Of a stretch of DNA of 64,000 nucleotides, positions 1-11,599 are shown piece after piece (within the stretch, counting starts at the first letter, position 1; the number at the start of each line of letters is the position of its first letter). Made by a program: the position numbers and the translations under genes. The DNA is taken from contig OY741277.1 in assembly GCA_963514095.1 (NCBI GenBank), positions 10,044,637 to 10,108,636 of the forward strand. Direction: 5' to 3'. This DNA is from Eutrigla gurnardus (Eukaryota > Chordata > Actinopteri > Perciformes > Triglidae). The notes under the pieces are model-generated. The model made no database searches, was not told where the DNA came from, and was given only the letters and a program-made list of their open reading frames with translations.

Positions 1-664
1 TCTCAGATCTTTTAGCAGGATCTTAAAATGAGATGATTTCACTTGTTGTCTAATGCAAGCAGACTTGAATCAAATTATGTTTCTTGACATATGTTATTTC
101 CTTCTTGACGGTGTTCCTTTAACCACACAACACTGGGTTGGGCACATTTACTGGTTTAAGATGTTTTTGGTAAGCATCCTATAATGGGTGCACAAACCAT
201 ACATCCAGTGTTTAATCCAGGCCTGGGACCAAATTTACCCATCGGTCTCCACTGTCCAATTACACAGGTCAACGCTGACTAAATGACTTAATAAGATGGC
301 CAATTCTGGCAGGGAAGAAGGGCATGTGTGGGGATTAATGAGTGTGTGGATGATGGGTTCAGGGTGCACACCCACTTCTGCCTGCCTGCTGCTTTAGGAA
401 CACGGTTACGTTTGGAGGAATTAAACTCGCTACAGATGACAACAGCCTTCTAAACACAGTCTCCTTGGTGTTTGGAGCAAAACAGGAACACTTGCTCGAC
501 AAAGAACTCTGTTCTCAGCAATGTTCCCACTGTAACTGGATGGAACAGGTTCAGTTTGAGAACCAGTTTCACTGTCTGCCACAATGACGGAGGGGAGACG
601 GAGAAAGAAGGTCAAGGGTAGGGAGAGACAGGATGTGTATGGATGCATCCTGTATTTGGCGGAT

Positions 665-705
665 GCATGTGCATGTGCATGTGTGTGTGTGTGTGTGTGT
701 GTGTG
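665..705. repeat. (GT)n microsatellite with GCAT start
   Basis: GCATGT units followed by 25 bp of GT. Confidence 0.93.
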
Positions 706-1296
706 AGCCAGTGTTTGTGATAATGACAGGTTGCTACCCCACAACAACGTGGAGCCCGAGCCAGCTCTGATATTAATCCATTACCTGTACTTCCCTCGAC
801 TGGCACGCAATTCCTGACACACACTCAAGCACGCTGGCAGCTCAGGCAGACATAACACATGGAGAGCAGACGTGCAGCAGTAAAAGGAGGCGGTGCCAGC
901 GTGGAGTCACGTCATTTACAGGCCAGTGCTTCACACTAACAGCCCACAATGTGCCATACACTTCAACAAAAACTGGACAAGCAAAGAGATGAAAAAAGGC
1001 CACCCTGAGGAATACTTCGTTGACAAGTGGCTGCTCTTGAATGTTCCTTGGGCTTTGACAGACTTTGGCAAAACAGCATTTTTTTTTTACCAGGCACCAT
1101 GGTCATTGAATTATCTCCAAAAAGCTCTTAAACTGAAAACATTCATATCTATTAATTATTTTAAGAGGATCATAAAGAATGCAGTGAGGGAGGAATGTCA
1201 TTGTTTTTCTTTAGAGGCCATTGTGCTTGAATAGCTGTCATTCTGTTTTATTGTTCATTTGTATATCATGTATGTGTTTATATCATTTATTTTATA

Positions 1297-1383
1297 TGGC
1301 TGCTACCTTGGCCAGGTCTTCCCTGTAATAGAGATTTTTGATCTCAATGGGACTTCCTGGTAAAATAAAATAAAAATACAAGT
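1297..1383 (+). mobile_element. LINE 3' tail (L2/CR1-type)
   Basis: The stretch reads ACCTTGGCCAGGTCTTCCCT, then AATAGAGATTTTTGATCTCAATGGGACTTCCTGGT, then an AATAAA-rich end. This is the familiar 3' terminal piece of L2/CR1-like LINEs in fish (CCAGGTCTCCCTTG...AGAGATTTTTAATCTCAATGGGACTT). It is 5'-truncated to the last ~90 bases. Confidence 0.6.
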
Positions 1384-1917
1384 ATATATTACCAGTGACA
1401 CCTATAACCTGTATATTTGCAGTTTGGTATTTTTTCAGATTATCTCCCAATATTGTGTTCACTGAGAAAATATTATCTCTGGATGCAAATGAGAAAAAAT
1501 GCATAAAAATCACTGGAGCTTAAATTGCCCGGTTCAATGAATTAATTCAAGTGGTTAGTCAATATTCGTTTACTGTAATTATCAAGTGATTTTTCAAGTA
1601 AAACTGTCAAAATGTTGTCGGTTCAAGCTTTTCTCAAGGAGGATAGGATTTGTTGCTTGCCTTTGTCAGATCAATGAAACTGAATATCTTTGTGTTTTGA
1701 CCTGTTGGTGCATATTAAAGGATCTTTGAAATTGTGATTTTATAGCTCAAAACATTAACTATCAAAATAATGAATGAGCAGCACTTAGTGTCATAAAGAT
1801 AACTATCAGTGTTTACTAACTCCATGAAGAATGGCTTGTCATTTGTGAATAAAAAAGACTAAGAGTTTAAAGCCATTATAGCACTTTAACCAAAATGCAA
1901 ATATGCATTTATTATGC

Positions 1918-2345
1918 CGGTATTAACCATATTCACCATAACAATCATATGTTATTGAGCATATGAACATTTGCTTATTAGCACTAAACATTAAGTAAAA
2001 CTGAGGCTGATGGGAATTACATTAGTTTTGTAGGTGTTCGGTAATAAATAAATAAAAAAATAGGACCTTGTGATGGTATTAAATGAAAAGTTAATGGATC
2101 CCCAAAGTTATTTCAATTCATCCTGAGGGGAACATGAAGGTCTTTGCCAAAGTTAATGGCAATCCATTAAAACCAAAACATGTCACTGTGCTGGTGGCAC
2201 TAAAAGAAATGTCAGAAAATCACTAAAGTCACAAAATCTCTTGTCAAACCATCCAGTAGTCGTCAGGACATTCTACAACCCAAGTCAGTAGGGTTCATTC
2301 TCTGGGGACAACAAATGCAGAATACTTGCATGTTCATGGGCCTCA
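1918..2345 (+). repeat. Teleost dispersed repeat family A, copy 1
   Basis: Diverged copy of a very common fish repeat recognised by the order of its segments: CTTATTAGCACTAAACA, then GAGGCTGATGGGAATTAC with ATTAGTTTTGTAGG, then TTCATCCTGAGGGGAACATG, then ATGGCAATCCATTAAA. The last part repeats in weaker form (near 2255-2320: CCATCCAGTAGTCGTC and GTAGGGTTCATTCTCTGGGG), as the family consensus also does. Two further copies lie at 9.39 and 32.51 kb. I cannot name the Repbase family. Confidence 0.65.
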
Positions 2346-4296
2346 GAAGACCATCCCTGGAGCTATGCCGCTTGTATTTTAAAACATCAGCACATGCTGA
2401 AAACACAATTGAGATGTGTTAATAACATTGCTATAAAGAGTGACAAGAAAAAAGTCAACTCTGATATCACAAAGCTGTATTCTTATTCAAGACTTATTTA
2501 AGCATCGGACTCCAAATTCCTCAGGCGGAGCTGCTCAGCGGCCAGCAGTGTGCCATTTGTACTGAGAGGTGCGTGTGAAGTGATAATGGAAACCTCCCTG
2601 CTTCAAAGCCTGAACTGTGTCACGGGCTGTTTCCTTTTAACAATGGGTTTGTTTACCGACCGCCTCTGAAAGACATCGCAGATACATGTTTGATAGGAAG
2701 TGTCAGACACAAATAAAAAGACCCCAGGCTGAAATCTGAAATAGAAAATATCACCGGGGAATAAAAGCTATAATGTGCTTCGGATAAGCCACGCTGCAAA
2801 CAAGCCGACGCATGCAATATATGCAAAACGCAACCAAACAGGCGGCATTTTTCCACGCACTTAACTGTCATCCTTATCAATGTGCATTCATTTCATTTCA
2901 CCACCATTTGGAGCAGAGAAGAGCCTTCCTTCACTCTCTCACACACACACAAACACAATATGTCCAGGTATGCACAAAGGTACAATCTCTCTCTTTCCTC
3001 ACACACGCTGACACAACACACACACACACACACACACCTGATCAAAGGCCTAGCCCAGGGAACCTCTTTCAGCCAATTTGTGCAGCTGTCAGGGTCAGGC
3101 CGATAGTGAGCTCTGTATGTAATGTGTCAGAGACTGTGATAGGGAAATCCTTTGAAACATTGAAATCTCTCTCTCTCTTTGGCCACCACGCTTTCTCCTC
3201 TCTTCGCCCTCTCTCGCTCACTGTCAAATTTGACTCCACCATCGCTCAATCTCTTGCTCTTTTAACCTCCATCCTTCCACTTCCCACATACTCGCTCTAT
3301 ATTTCTATCTATTTCCTCCCTTCTCTCTCTTTTTTTTCCAGTTTCCTCTCCTTTTAAGATTACTCTGCAGTCGGAGTGCGTGGACTGAAGGCTGCCTCTC
3401 AGCTGGTATTGTTGACACACTTAGTACAGTGGAGCAGCTCTCACAGTGGGGAGAAAAGGCTCAGAGGCAGCGACACAAACTGTCACACAAAGTAAACACA
3501 GGCACCGGGTTTTTCATAGATTTCACACACGGCTGAGCCTGCGAGCAGCAACACACCGCAAAACAGCGCGGCACGCTGTCATAGTGCATGCGGTGGACTG
3601 TCTAATGAGCGTATATTGGACTGGATAGGAAAATGCTGAACGAGAGGGAAATAATTGCCGTTATTCTCAAGACACTGTAAAAAATGTATTAGCATATCTT
3701 TAAACAGCCGATACATTTCTTGCAATAAGATACAATCTTTATGTATTTAATAGATATAATTCACTTATTCACAATCTTTATTTCTTTGATACAACTTTCT
3801 TTGGGATCATTTTGCCTGCTGTCAGTCAAGCTTGTTAGCTGGATCACTAATTGGACACGTTGACGTCTGAAAACATATATTTCTACGATCATCTCCTGTC
3901 TCGCAACTGCCTGCAAGACATTCCTCTTTGGTGGAGCAGTTAAGAGTCTGAAAGAGGCGAGTGCAAATAGTGCTAATCAGCCCTAATAGCTTCTTCCATG
4001 TTGCAGCCTTCGGCTCCCCGTTTCCTTAACACCCTCAACACGGCTTGCTATTGGTCATACTGCAACATTAAAGTTGAAACCAATTTTTCATAATACCTAT
4101 TCTACCTACCTCTTTCTATTTCTCTATATACTTAGAATATATTAAACACATCAAACACACACATCCAAGTGTCTGCAACTAAATTCACATCCACACACAC
4201 ATTTATAGAGAGCCCTCTTGTCCCTAAAAAGTCCTCTCCTTTCCGAACAATGAGCGGCTCCTGGAAAGCCCTGGAAATGTGTTTCACCCGATCCCC

Positions 4297-4297
<1 letters not shown>

Positions 4298-4355
<58 letters not shown>
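4298..4355. repeat. (CA)n microsatellite
   Basis: 58 bp of pure AC. Confidence 0.97.
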
Positions 4356-4358
<3 letters not shown>

Positions 4359-6911
4359 ACCACAGCCCAGTTCTCTCCAGTGTTCCGGTAAAAGCGCATT
4401 GACCTTGCTAAGGTTAGGTTTCCCCTGCTATTTTCAGCAGCAACGATTTTCATTATTGCATACGGACGCTCAGTGTGTGTCGGTGTGTTGCTGTCGTATG
4501 TCTGCACATTTATCTTTGTTCGAGCGAGACTGAGATGCAGAGATAAAACGCAGACAGAAAGACGCACACCATTACAGTAATGGTCGACAAAGAGTCCATT
4601 CATCTGCTGCTATAACAATCGAGCTCTTCTATACATTTAACAAGGCCCATCTCTAGCAATATGCTGCTCCATGTGCATCTTAATACGATTCTCACTCGTG
4701 TGGTGCCTTTTTGCGGAGCCATTAACGAGAATCAAACAGAGCAGTTTCTTAGCGTGGGTCCGTTGTAGATGAAGGGAAGAAAAGTAGAAGTAAACAAAGT
4801 AGCACAGTGAACTTTGGGTGAAAGGTAGGAAGGAATGGGGTAGAGAGGCGGTAGAGAGGCGGTGAAAGAGAAGGTGGCAGAGAAGAGAGCAGAAAAGAGG
4901 CATGTCTGATGATGAGAAGGGAGCGAGAAAGGATGAGGGTAGACAGGATGAGACAATAGAGAAAGGAAAGAGGGGGACATGGGAGAGCGGGCTGCTCCGG
5001 CCGTTCTGATGCTTCCTGAAACACAGAGGAAAGAATGTGGTGCTATTTTTGGGTCCAGCGCTGAGATTCTCTCTTACTCTCTGCGCCTCTAAACACAGCA
5101 GCGGAAGGGTTTTAAGGAAGAGCTTATGAATACATCGGAATGGAAACATGGCTCCCAGTGTACCGTCCCCCCCCGTTTCAAGATTACACAAGCAGCTAAA
5201 TTAAGTCTTGGCTACTGCTTCTGTCGGAAACATTGAAAAGGACAACAAATCGTCTTTTCAGGAATTTACAAGAATAACTTGAGTGGTCGTGTCTGGGTCT
5301 TGTTACACGGGCAGATGTGGCCCCCGGGGGGTGTTGCAATCGTCACACAGAGGATAAATACTTTAATTATTAAAATAAAGGAAGGAAAGCTGGCATATTT
5401 TGTCAGAGGAAGCCAAGCAGACTGCAGCTTCAGTTAAAGCTGTGTACAGGTATAAATAGCCTTCTTGGAGACACGCCTAATGATACCCAATACAAGATAC
5501 ATACAGGTTTCCAAGTATCAACTTGAGGAATGTGTAGGCTAGAGGTATAGCTGTGATTAGTCTGGAGAGTAAATTATATGTGTGGAGAAATCACACCTAA
5601 GGCTTTTATAATAAAATCATGTCAGAAGCCTGTTCCAGGAAAAGCTTGGGATCCAAGAAAAAGGATTTGCTTTTCTTTAAGTGCACCCTTACATGACGAG
5701 CACTGATAATTGGGTGGTTGAGAGTCAAAGCAATCATAGACGGTGTCTGCATGTTTCAATCAAAGAGTTTTAAAGACCTTGTTTCATTATAGTAACGTAC
5801 CTGAACAAATCTGCAGTTGAAATACAAGTCAAATATGAGTCCTTGTAATTGGGGTTATTTATCACCAGACAAACATACGACACCAACCACTTTGTTTTAC
5901 AAGTGTAATACTAGATTTAGCTGTACCCCTGAGTTTATACAGACACGGTTATTGTAATTTAAGTCTTGCTAAGTTTTGCAGGACCGGCAGAAACTAGAAA
6001 AATAACTGGATATCATGTTTTACCAGGGTGTCTGCCAGTTTCATCAGCCTGGATTTCAGATCGTTGAAAGTCATTCAGCGCGGAGAAAAATATCACTTTA
6101 ATTAGAAACGCAGACTGTTGACTGATCGGAATATAGTCAGCGTTTGCCTATTTCATTTCTCATCAGAAGGATAGTGCAACAGCAAACCACAACATCTGTA
6201 CGCCTTTTAAAATGAAATTTAAGAATATTTAACTGCAGTCGACACACCGGAACTGAAACAAAACTGCTGGTAAAACACTCTCTTTTTCATCAACATATCC
6301 CGTTGTCTTACATGCATTCATAAAAACATTTATTTATTTTCTTCCTGAATTTGAACAGCGATAAAGCCACTTAACACTGACATTGATCTCTCATTCTGCC
6401 GTCATATGCTCTCTGCCTGTTCTTCTATCTGCCATTATGTATCATGAGCTTCCACTTTCTGTCTCTCTGGTCTTCTTGTTTATCTCTCACCTCTCTACCA
6501 GTCCCCTTTCCAAATCCCCCCCTCCCCCTGTTTGTCTCTGCCTCTCCAGAAGATCAGGTCGTCTAGGTTGCTTCCCAGTGGAACGCCATGTTCCCGTCCT
6601 CTACCTCTCCATCTCTCATGTTAACATCTGCAACAAAACCATCAACAACACTTGGGCTGTCATAAACAAGTTGCACAAACATCCCGGGGGGACATCTCGT
6701 ATGGGCTCAGTGCTGGCTGACCTGGTGGCAGATAAGGAGATAATGGAGAGGCTGTGGTGACGCAGCTGAACTCTCAGCAAATTCCTGTGGCTGTGTTATT
6801 TTTTTTGAGCAGGTCAGAAAGTGCTGCTGTGTGAGTTACGGGCGAGCTGTTTAACTTGAGATTGATTTGAATCTGTGTCAGGCTCCACGGCTATTGTTCT
6901 CGGGTTCAAGG

Positions 6912-6912
<1 letters not shown>

Positions 6913-6946
<34 letters not shown>

Positions 6947-6954
6947 TGTGTGTG
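6913..6954. repeat. (GT)n microsatellite
   Basis: GT run with one TTTG interruption, followed by a G-rich stretch to 6970. Confidence 0.95.
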
Positions 6955-7159
6955 GGTGGGTGGAGGGGGGGAATAAGGGAAATGGACGAAAACCACCAAC
7001 AGCTTGTTGTGCAACAACTGTGTCTATATTTGGTTATATTCTCTATGTGTTTACTTTTCATTTGTTCACATCATGTTATTCTAGCATTTGAATTGTATGA
7101 AGAATATTTCCCTAAATGTATATTATTTGCCATAACCACATTTTTTGTGCCATTTCCTA

Positions 7160-7850
7160 AAGGTGTGTTCAGACCAAAAGTGAATCTCCAAAGACATGAT
7201 TTTATAGAAAATAAACTATAAACTCAACTTAAAGGACTAATTCACTAATTCAAGTGGGTCATGTAGTCGAAATGTAACCTAAATTTTGAATTTGGTGACT
7301 TCTTGACCGAGGAAAAGCATGACAGAATATTACGCCTCTGAGACGGCAACGGAGGTCGTCACAGAGCTGCATCAGAGGCCAGTGATACGGCGTCCTATCT
7401 AAACGCTCCGAGCACCCGAGGCGGAAAAGACGTGACAATACGCCGCCAGCGAATTTAACGAGCTCAAAGCGTAGACCTGAAGAAGATAAAATGCCGGTAT
7501 TTGCTCGCAACATGTTTATGATGCACAGCAACTTCGCTTGCGGTTGAAGAGTCGTGTAAATATGTGAGACGAGCAAAAGTACAAAATGTTTCGTAGTTGT
7601 TTTGATGTATCGAGCTAATCAGATTTTCAACACTCATTGAATACGTCACACGGCGACGAGTCCATAGACGAGGCCGCGATGTGGGACGTCTCACTCGTCC
7701 CGCAAAGCCACGGTGCTATCTAAACCCAGACAACGTTGTGGCGTTATGCCGAAACGATCCCACTCACAGCATATTTTGACTCGCCTTTCCGCCATGACGG
7801 CTTTTTTCTTGCATACATGCTGCCTTTGCTGTCTGAAACAATCACAGTAC
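7160..7850. mobile_element. Possible degraded MITE block
   Basis: Starts with GGTGTGTTCAGACCAAAAGT (7162-7181), a common fish MITE-type end. It ends near CCTTTGCTGTCTGAAACAAT (7819-7838), weakly complementary to the start. The interior is unusually CpG-rich for the region (ACGGCGTC, GACGAGGCCGCGATG), as in many Harbinger-like MITEs. A second end-like sequence, TTAAAGGACTAATTCAC at 7229-7245, lies inside. Boundaries and class are uncertain. Confidence 0.3.
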
Positions 7851-8927
7851 CTAACAGCACTCTCTCACCAAACAAAACGCCCAAGAAAGTAATTGCACTA
7901 CATTGGACTTTCCTTCACCTCTTTGACTAAAAATAAAACATATGCTACATTCCTTTTTAATTGCATGACCTCTAGCATGCAAGTTACAAAAAGGGGGGAA
8001 ATGCATATTGAAGAGGAGCTTTGCACAAAGCTCTTTTATTATGTATATTTATGCAAATCACACATTAGTTTATTCAAAAAATTGCTCCTCCTCTCATTGC
8101 CCCCTGGTCAGTGTTTCTACCCTGCAGTATGCATGATGAGCGCCAGCAGACAGGCTTCATGATTGCTTTAATACAGACCTACATAAAAGTACGGAGGTTC
8201 CATTGTTCTTCCGTGACTCCCCTCAAAGTTTAAACCGAAGCCACGTTGAATATTGAGTTTCAACGGCAGCAGCGCCACCTCTTTGTCACTGCTAATGAAC
8301 ACTGGATGTCTTCTTATAAGGTGAATCACATATTCCTACCTGCCGCTTATCATCCGGCACGCTTCTAACCCTCTTTAGGTTATTGTCTCCTTTTTGCATA
8401 TTATTAATGTCTTCCTGCCCTCCTGTTCCAGCTTCTCCTGCTCTCCTCCTACATAACTCCATCTCCTCATCGTTTGTCTTCAACTTTCTCCTCCTCTCCA
8501 TTCCTCCGCTGCCGCCGGCCTCTGCCCTCTCTTCTTTTCCTGGTCCATCGTCTCTTTCCCTCTCATCTCTTCCCCGTACTCACATTCCTCCTATCTGCTG
8601 CCCCCCCTCCTCCTCCAACACTGTGCAGGAGATTAAAATAAGAGGAAACAATCAAGCTTTGGCTCATTAGCATATGAACGGGGGGCCGACAGGCAACCGT
8701 AGAGACGACAACAGAGCCCTGGCAATCCGCCGCAGAGCTTTTTTTTTTTTAATCCCAGGAATGACTTTTTAGCGTATTTTGTTGAATGAGACAGAACGAT
8801 CCTCTGCCAGTCCTTTCAGGCAGTCAAATTACCATCAGAATAAGAGAATAAGAATAAGACAGGATGCTTATATAGCGTCAGGTCAAAGAATGGAGACTAT
8901 AGAATAAGTGTGCAGACAGAATAATGT

Positions 8928-8968
8928 TTCTCCACGGCAACAATGAGAAGCTGAAAAGATAGGAACTG

Positions 8969-9019
<51 letters not shown>

Positions 9020-9082
9020 CACTTGTGTGTTGGGTTCATCTTCTCACCGCCACAATGAGAAACTGAAAAGATAGCAATTGGC
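8928..9082 (+). repeat. Direct duplication flanking a (GT)n array
   Basis: 8928-8970 (TTCTCCACGGCAACAATGAG, AAGCTGAAAAGATAGGAACTGGC) and 9041-9082 (TTCTCACCGCCACAATGAGA, AACTGAAAAGATAGCAATTGGC) are about 85% alike in direct orientation, roughly 112 bases apart. The first copy runs straight into (GT)n (8971-9013) and a GCGCGCACAC patch; the second into CAGGTTTGTGCGC and a poly-G run (9100-9112). This looks like an old tandem duplication of a unit that contained the microsatellite. Confidence 0.7.
8971..9023. repeat. (GT)n microsatellite ending in GCGCGC
   Basis: A GT run followed by GCGCGCACAC, an alternating purine-pyrimidine tract. Confidence 0.95.
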
Positions 9083-9390
9083 AGGTTTGTGCGCTTGTTG
9101 GGGGGGGGGGGGATCTACTCTCATTAGTGAATCAATTAAAATGTCTCAAAGCGTAACAACGCAACAGGTCGTGACATACATATAGCTTATTGCGTGGATT
9201 TACAAGGCAACAGAAATGCGGATGGCAACATAGCTAGAAAACAGCATCACGTGTTGGGTATACCATTGCTGAACAACAACAACAAAAAAAGCAAAGAACA
9301 GAGAGAAAAAATGCCCTTCATCATGTAGCAGACCAATTTAAAACATAACTTTAAATCAACCTATCAGTTATAACAAGGCAAAGTCTACAG

Positions 9391-9500
9391 CCATGCTAGC
9401 AGCATGCTAATAGGCTCACAACATATTAAACAGTAGTAGTAATTATAATGTTATCATGTTCACTGTGTTAGTTTGATAATTAGCACTAAACATGGTAGTT
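9391..9500 (+). repeat. Teleost dispersed repeat family A, copy 2 (5' part)
   Basis: Shows the upstream half of the same family: CATGCTAGCAGCATGCTAA, GTTATCATGTTCACTGTGTT, then GATAATTAGCACTAAACATG. The copy stops before the GAGGCTGATGG segment found at 2.0 kb. Confidence 0.55.
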
Positions 9501-11490
9501 GGCTTGAAAATTCAACAAAAATCTACGATACTTAAATAGCTATTAATCTTCATAATGAAAATGCATAATGTGTCCATAAAGTATGAACCGAGACAATTTT
9601 TGCACATTTGTCACCTGAGAATTAGGAAATGTCTAAATACAGAGGCGTCACTTACAATTGTAGGATATGTGTTGGCAAGCAACAACAGGACACAGCTGAG
9701 CTGCAGTGTGCAATAAAGGTTGATGTATTCTATCAACATAATCTATGTTAATAGAAGTCACATGAAAAACGTAAGGTCATCTCACTGAGCTATGGTAGCA
9801 AACAGAGACATGCTGGTGCAGTGGGCCTCTGCACATTCAACTTGTGATCCTGCACAGATACTTCAGGGCTTACCGGTAATTTCACTATAAGTGAAGCAAT
9901 GTTGCAACGTCAATGCACCACTACAGTCTCGTCCAATGTAGTAACAAGGTTCAATACAGCGCTCTCCTCCAGATCGACCAGGTCTCGATTCAAACACACT
10001 TATCTTTACCTTGTCTGCTCCCAGGGTCACTGGCAATTCATTATTACTCTGCTTCCTTCCCTCACCGTGTCCCGCTTTCCTTCCTGTTTCTCTCTCTGCT
10101 CTAATTAAATTCCTTCATCAAATCTGAGAGCTGCAAATATTCAGGGGGAAAGGAGGAGAAGCAGGGAGGGGGTAAAAGGATGTTGGGAGGGAGGAAGAGA
10201 TCAGAGTGTAAGAACATATTGAGTGGAATCCAAGCCCACTGACTGAGATCAGATGATGACCTGAGGATATCTGGAGGGGAAATCCATAAAAGGGCATCGT
10301 AACAAAAGGTAGAGCTCAGTCAAATCATTATGTTCTTTATTTCTCAGGTGGAAGATTAGACAGAAACATGTCGGGAAAAGTAGACCTAATGATTTTATAC
10401 TTTTAAAGGATTTTTTTTCAAAAACGCACCTTCACTTCACTGTGTACACTTCACTGTTGCAATGAAACTCACAATTTATATGGTGTGCACTGTTTTTTAA
10501 CCGTGCATTAATAGAGTCAACAGCCAAAACAAATTGCTTCCGGATTATGATGAGCCACTGGACCATATAATATAGTGAGGGGATGCCTCAGCCATTTCTA
10601 TTTGCTTGAATACTAAAGGACAGCATGGACTGACCCCGGTGTTAAATACATTTAGGTCCCTGAAGTGTTTCCACTCTCACTCCGGACGATACGCAGCCGC
10701 TCACATTTATAATTCAGAATCGAGTATTCGTCAAATCAGAAAGACACACGTTTCGCCCAACAATAGCTGAACGGTGAGAGCAGTAGATGTATTCACCGAG
10801 ACAGTGTGTGTGATTTGATTGATTTAAAGGCCTGATCAAATTACCTGGGAAAGGTTAAAAGTATCCATTACCGGCTAACATGTTTTGCTATTGAACACGG
10901 AGGGGAACGGGGAAATGTAGCCGTGCAGAGCAAAAACTGCCCGACTGTATCCTGGAGGCATAAATATACCCAAGTATTCAGTGAAGGAAAATGCATCTTG
11001 AAAGAGAAATATCACAGTGAACAGATGCAAGTTAGAGGTAAACAAAAATAATTTTTTTCTCAAAAGTGCTTTGCTGATCAAATATATCCCTATCTTTGCT
11101 GTTCCTTTTCTTTAGCCTGGTGAGGAGGGAAAAGTAGATTTTGAATTGCAAGTTTAGGGACCGCCGGTTTAAATAAAAATACAGAAGAATAAAAAATATA
11201 TTTATATATAAAAATAACCCATAATCTTTTAGAGGTTGTAAGGGACGCTATTAAATAGTGAAACCAAAGGGATTGCAGAGAATAAAAACGAATGCCAGCA
11301 AAGGCGAAGAAAGAGGAGAGGTTGTGAGGGAAGGGAGGCAACTTTGATGAAGGTGGAGGAAAGATGGAGAAGAGAAGAGAATAGCAGAGGAGGGAGGAAA
11401 GGCCACCAGAGAGGTCACTTCTGCTGTTAATAATTTATCCTTTAAAAACCAGTCTGAGGCTTTAATTGGTGCTGTGGCTTAATCCCGAAG

Positions 11491-11503
11491 CACGCACGCA
11501 CGC

Positions 11504-11597
<94 letters not shown>
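11491..11597. repeat. (CA)n microsatellite with CACG start
   Basis: Four CACG-type units, then an uninterrupted CA run to 11597. Confidence 0.97.

Positions 11598-11599
<2 letters not shown>

Noticed and set aside
4637..5191. 184-codon minus-strand frame
   Set aside because: Much of it is the pyrimidine-rich complement of a GA-rich stretch (about 4780-4990), giving Ser/Leu/Pro-biased low complexity.
6548..6760. Exon-like segment after a pyrimidine tract and AG, open to a TGA
   Set aside because: The acceptor looks fair, but the encoded residues match nothing I know and there is no partner exon.
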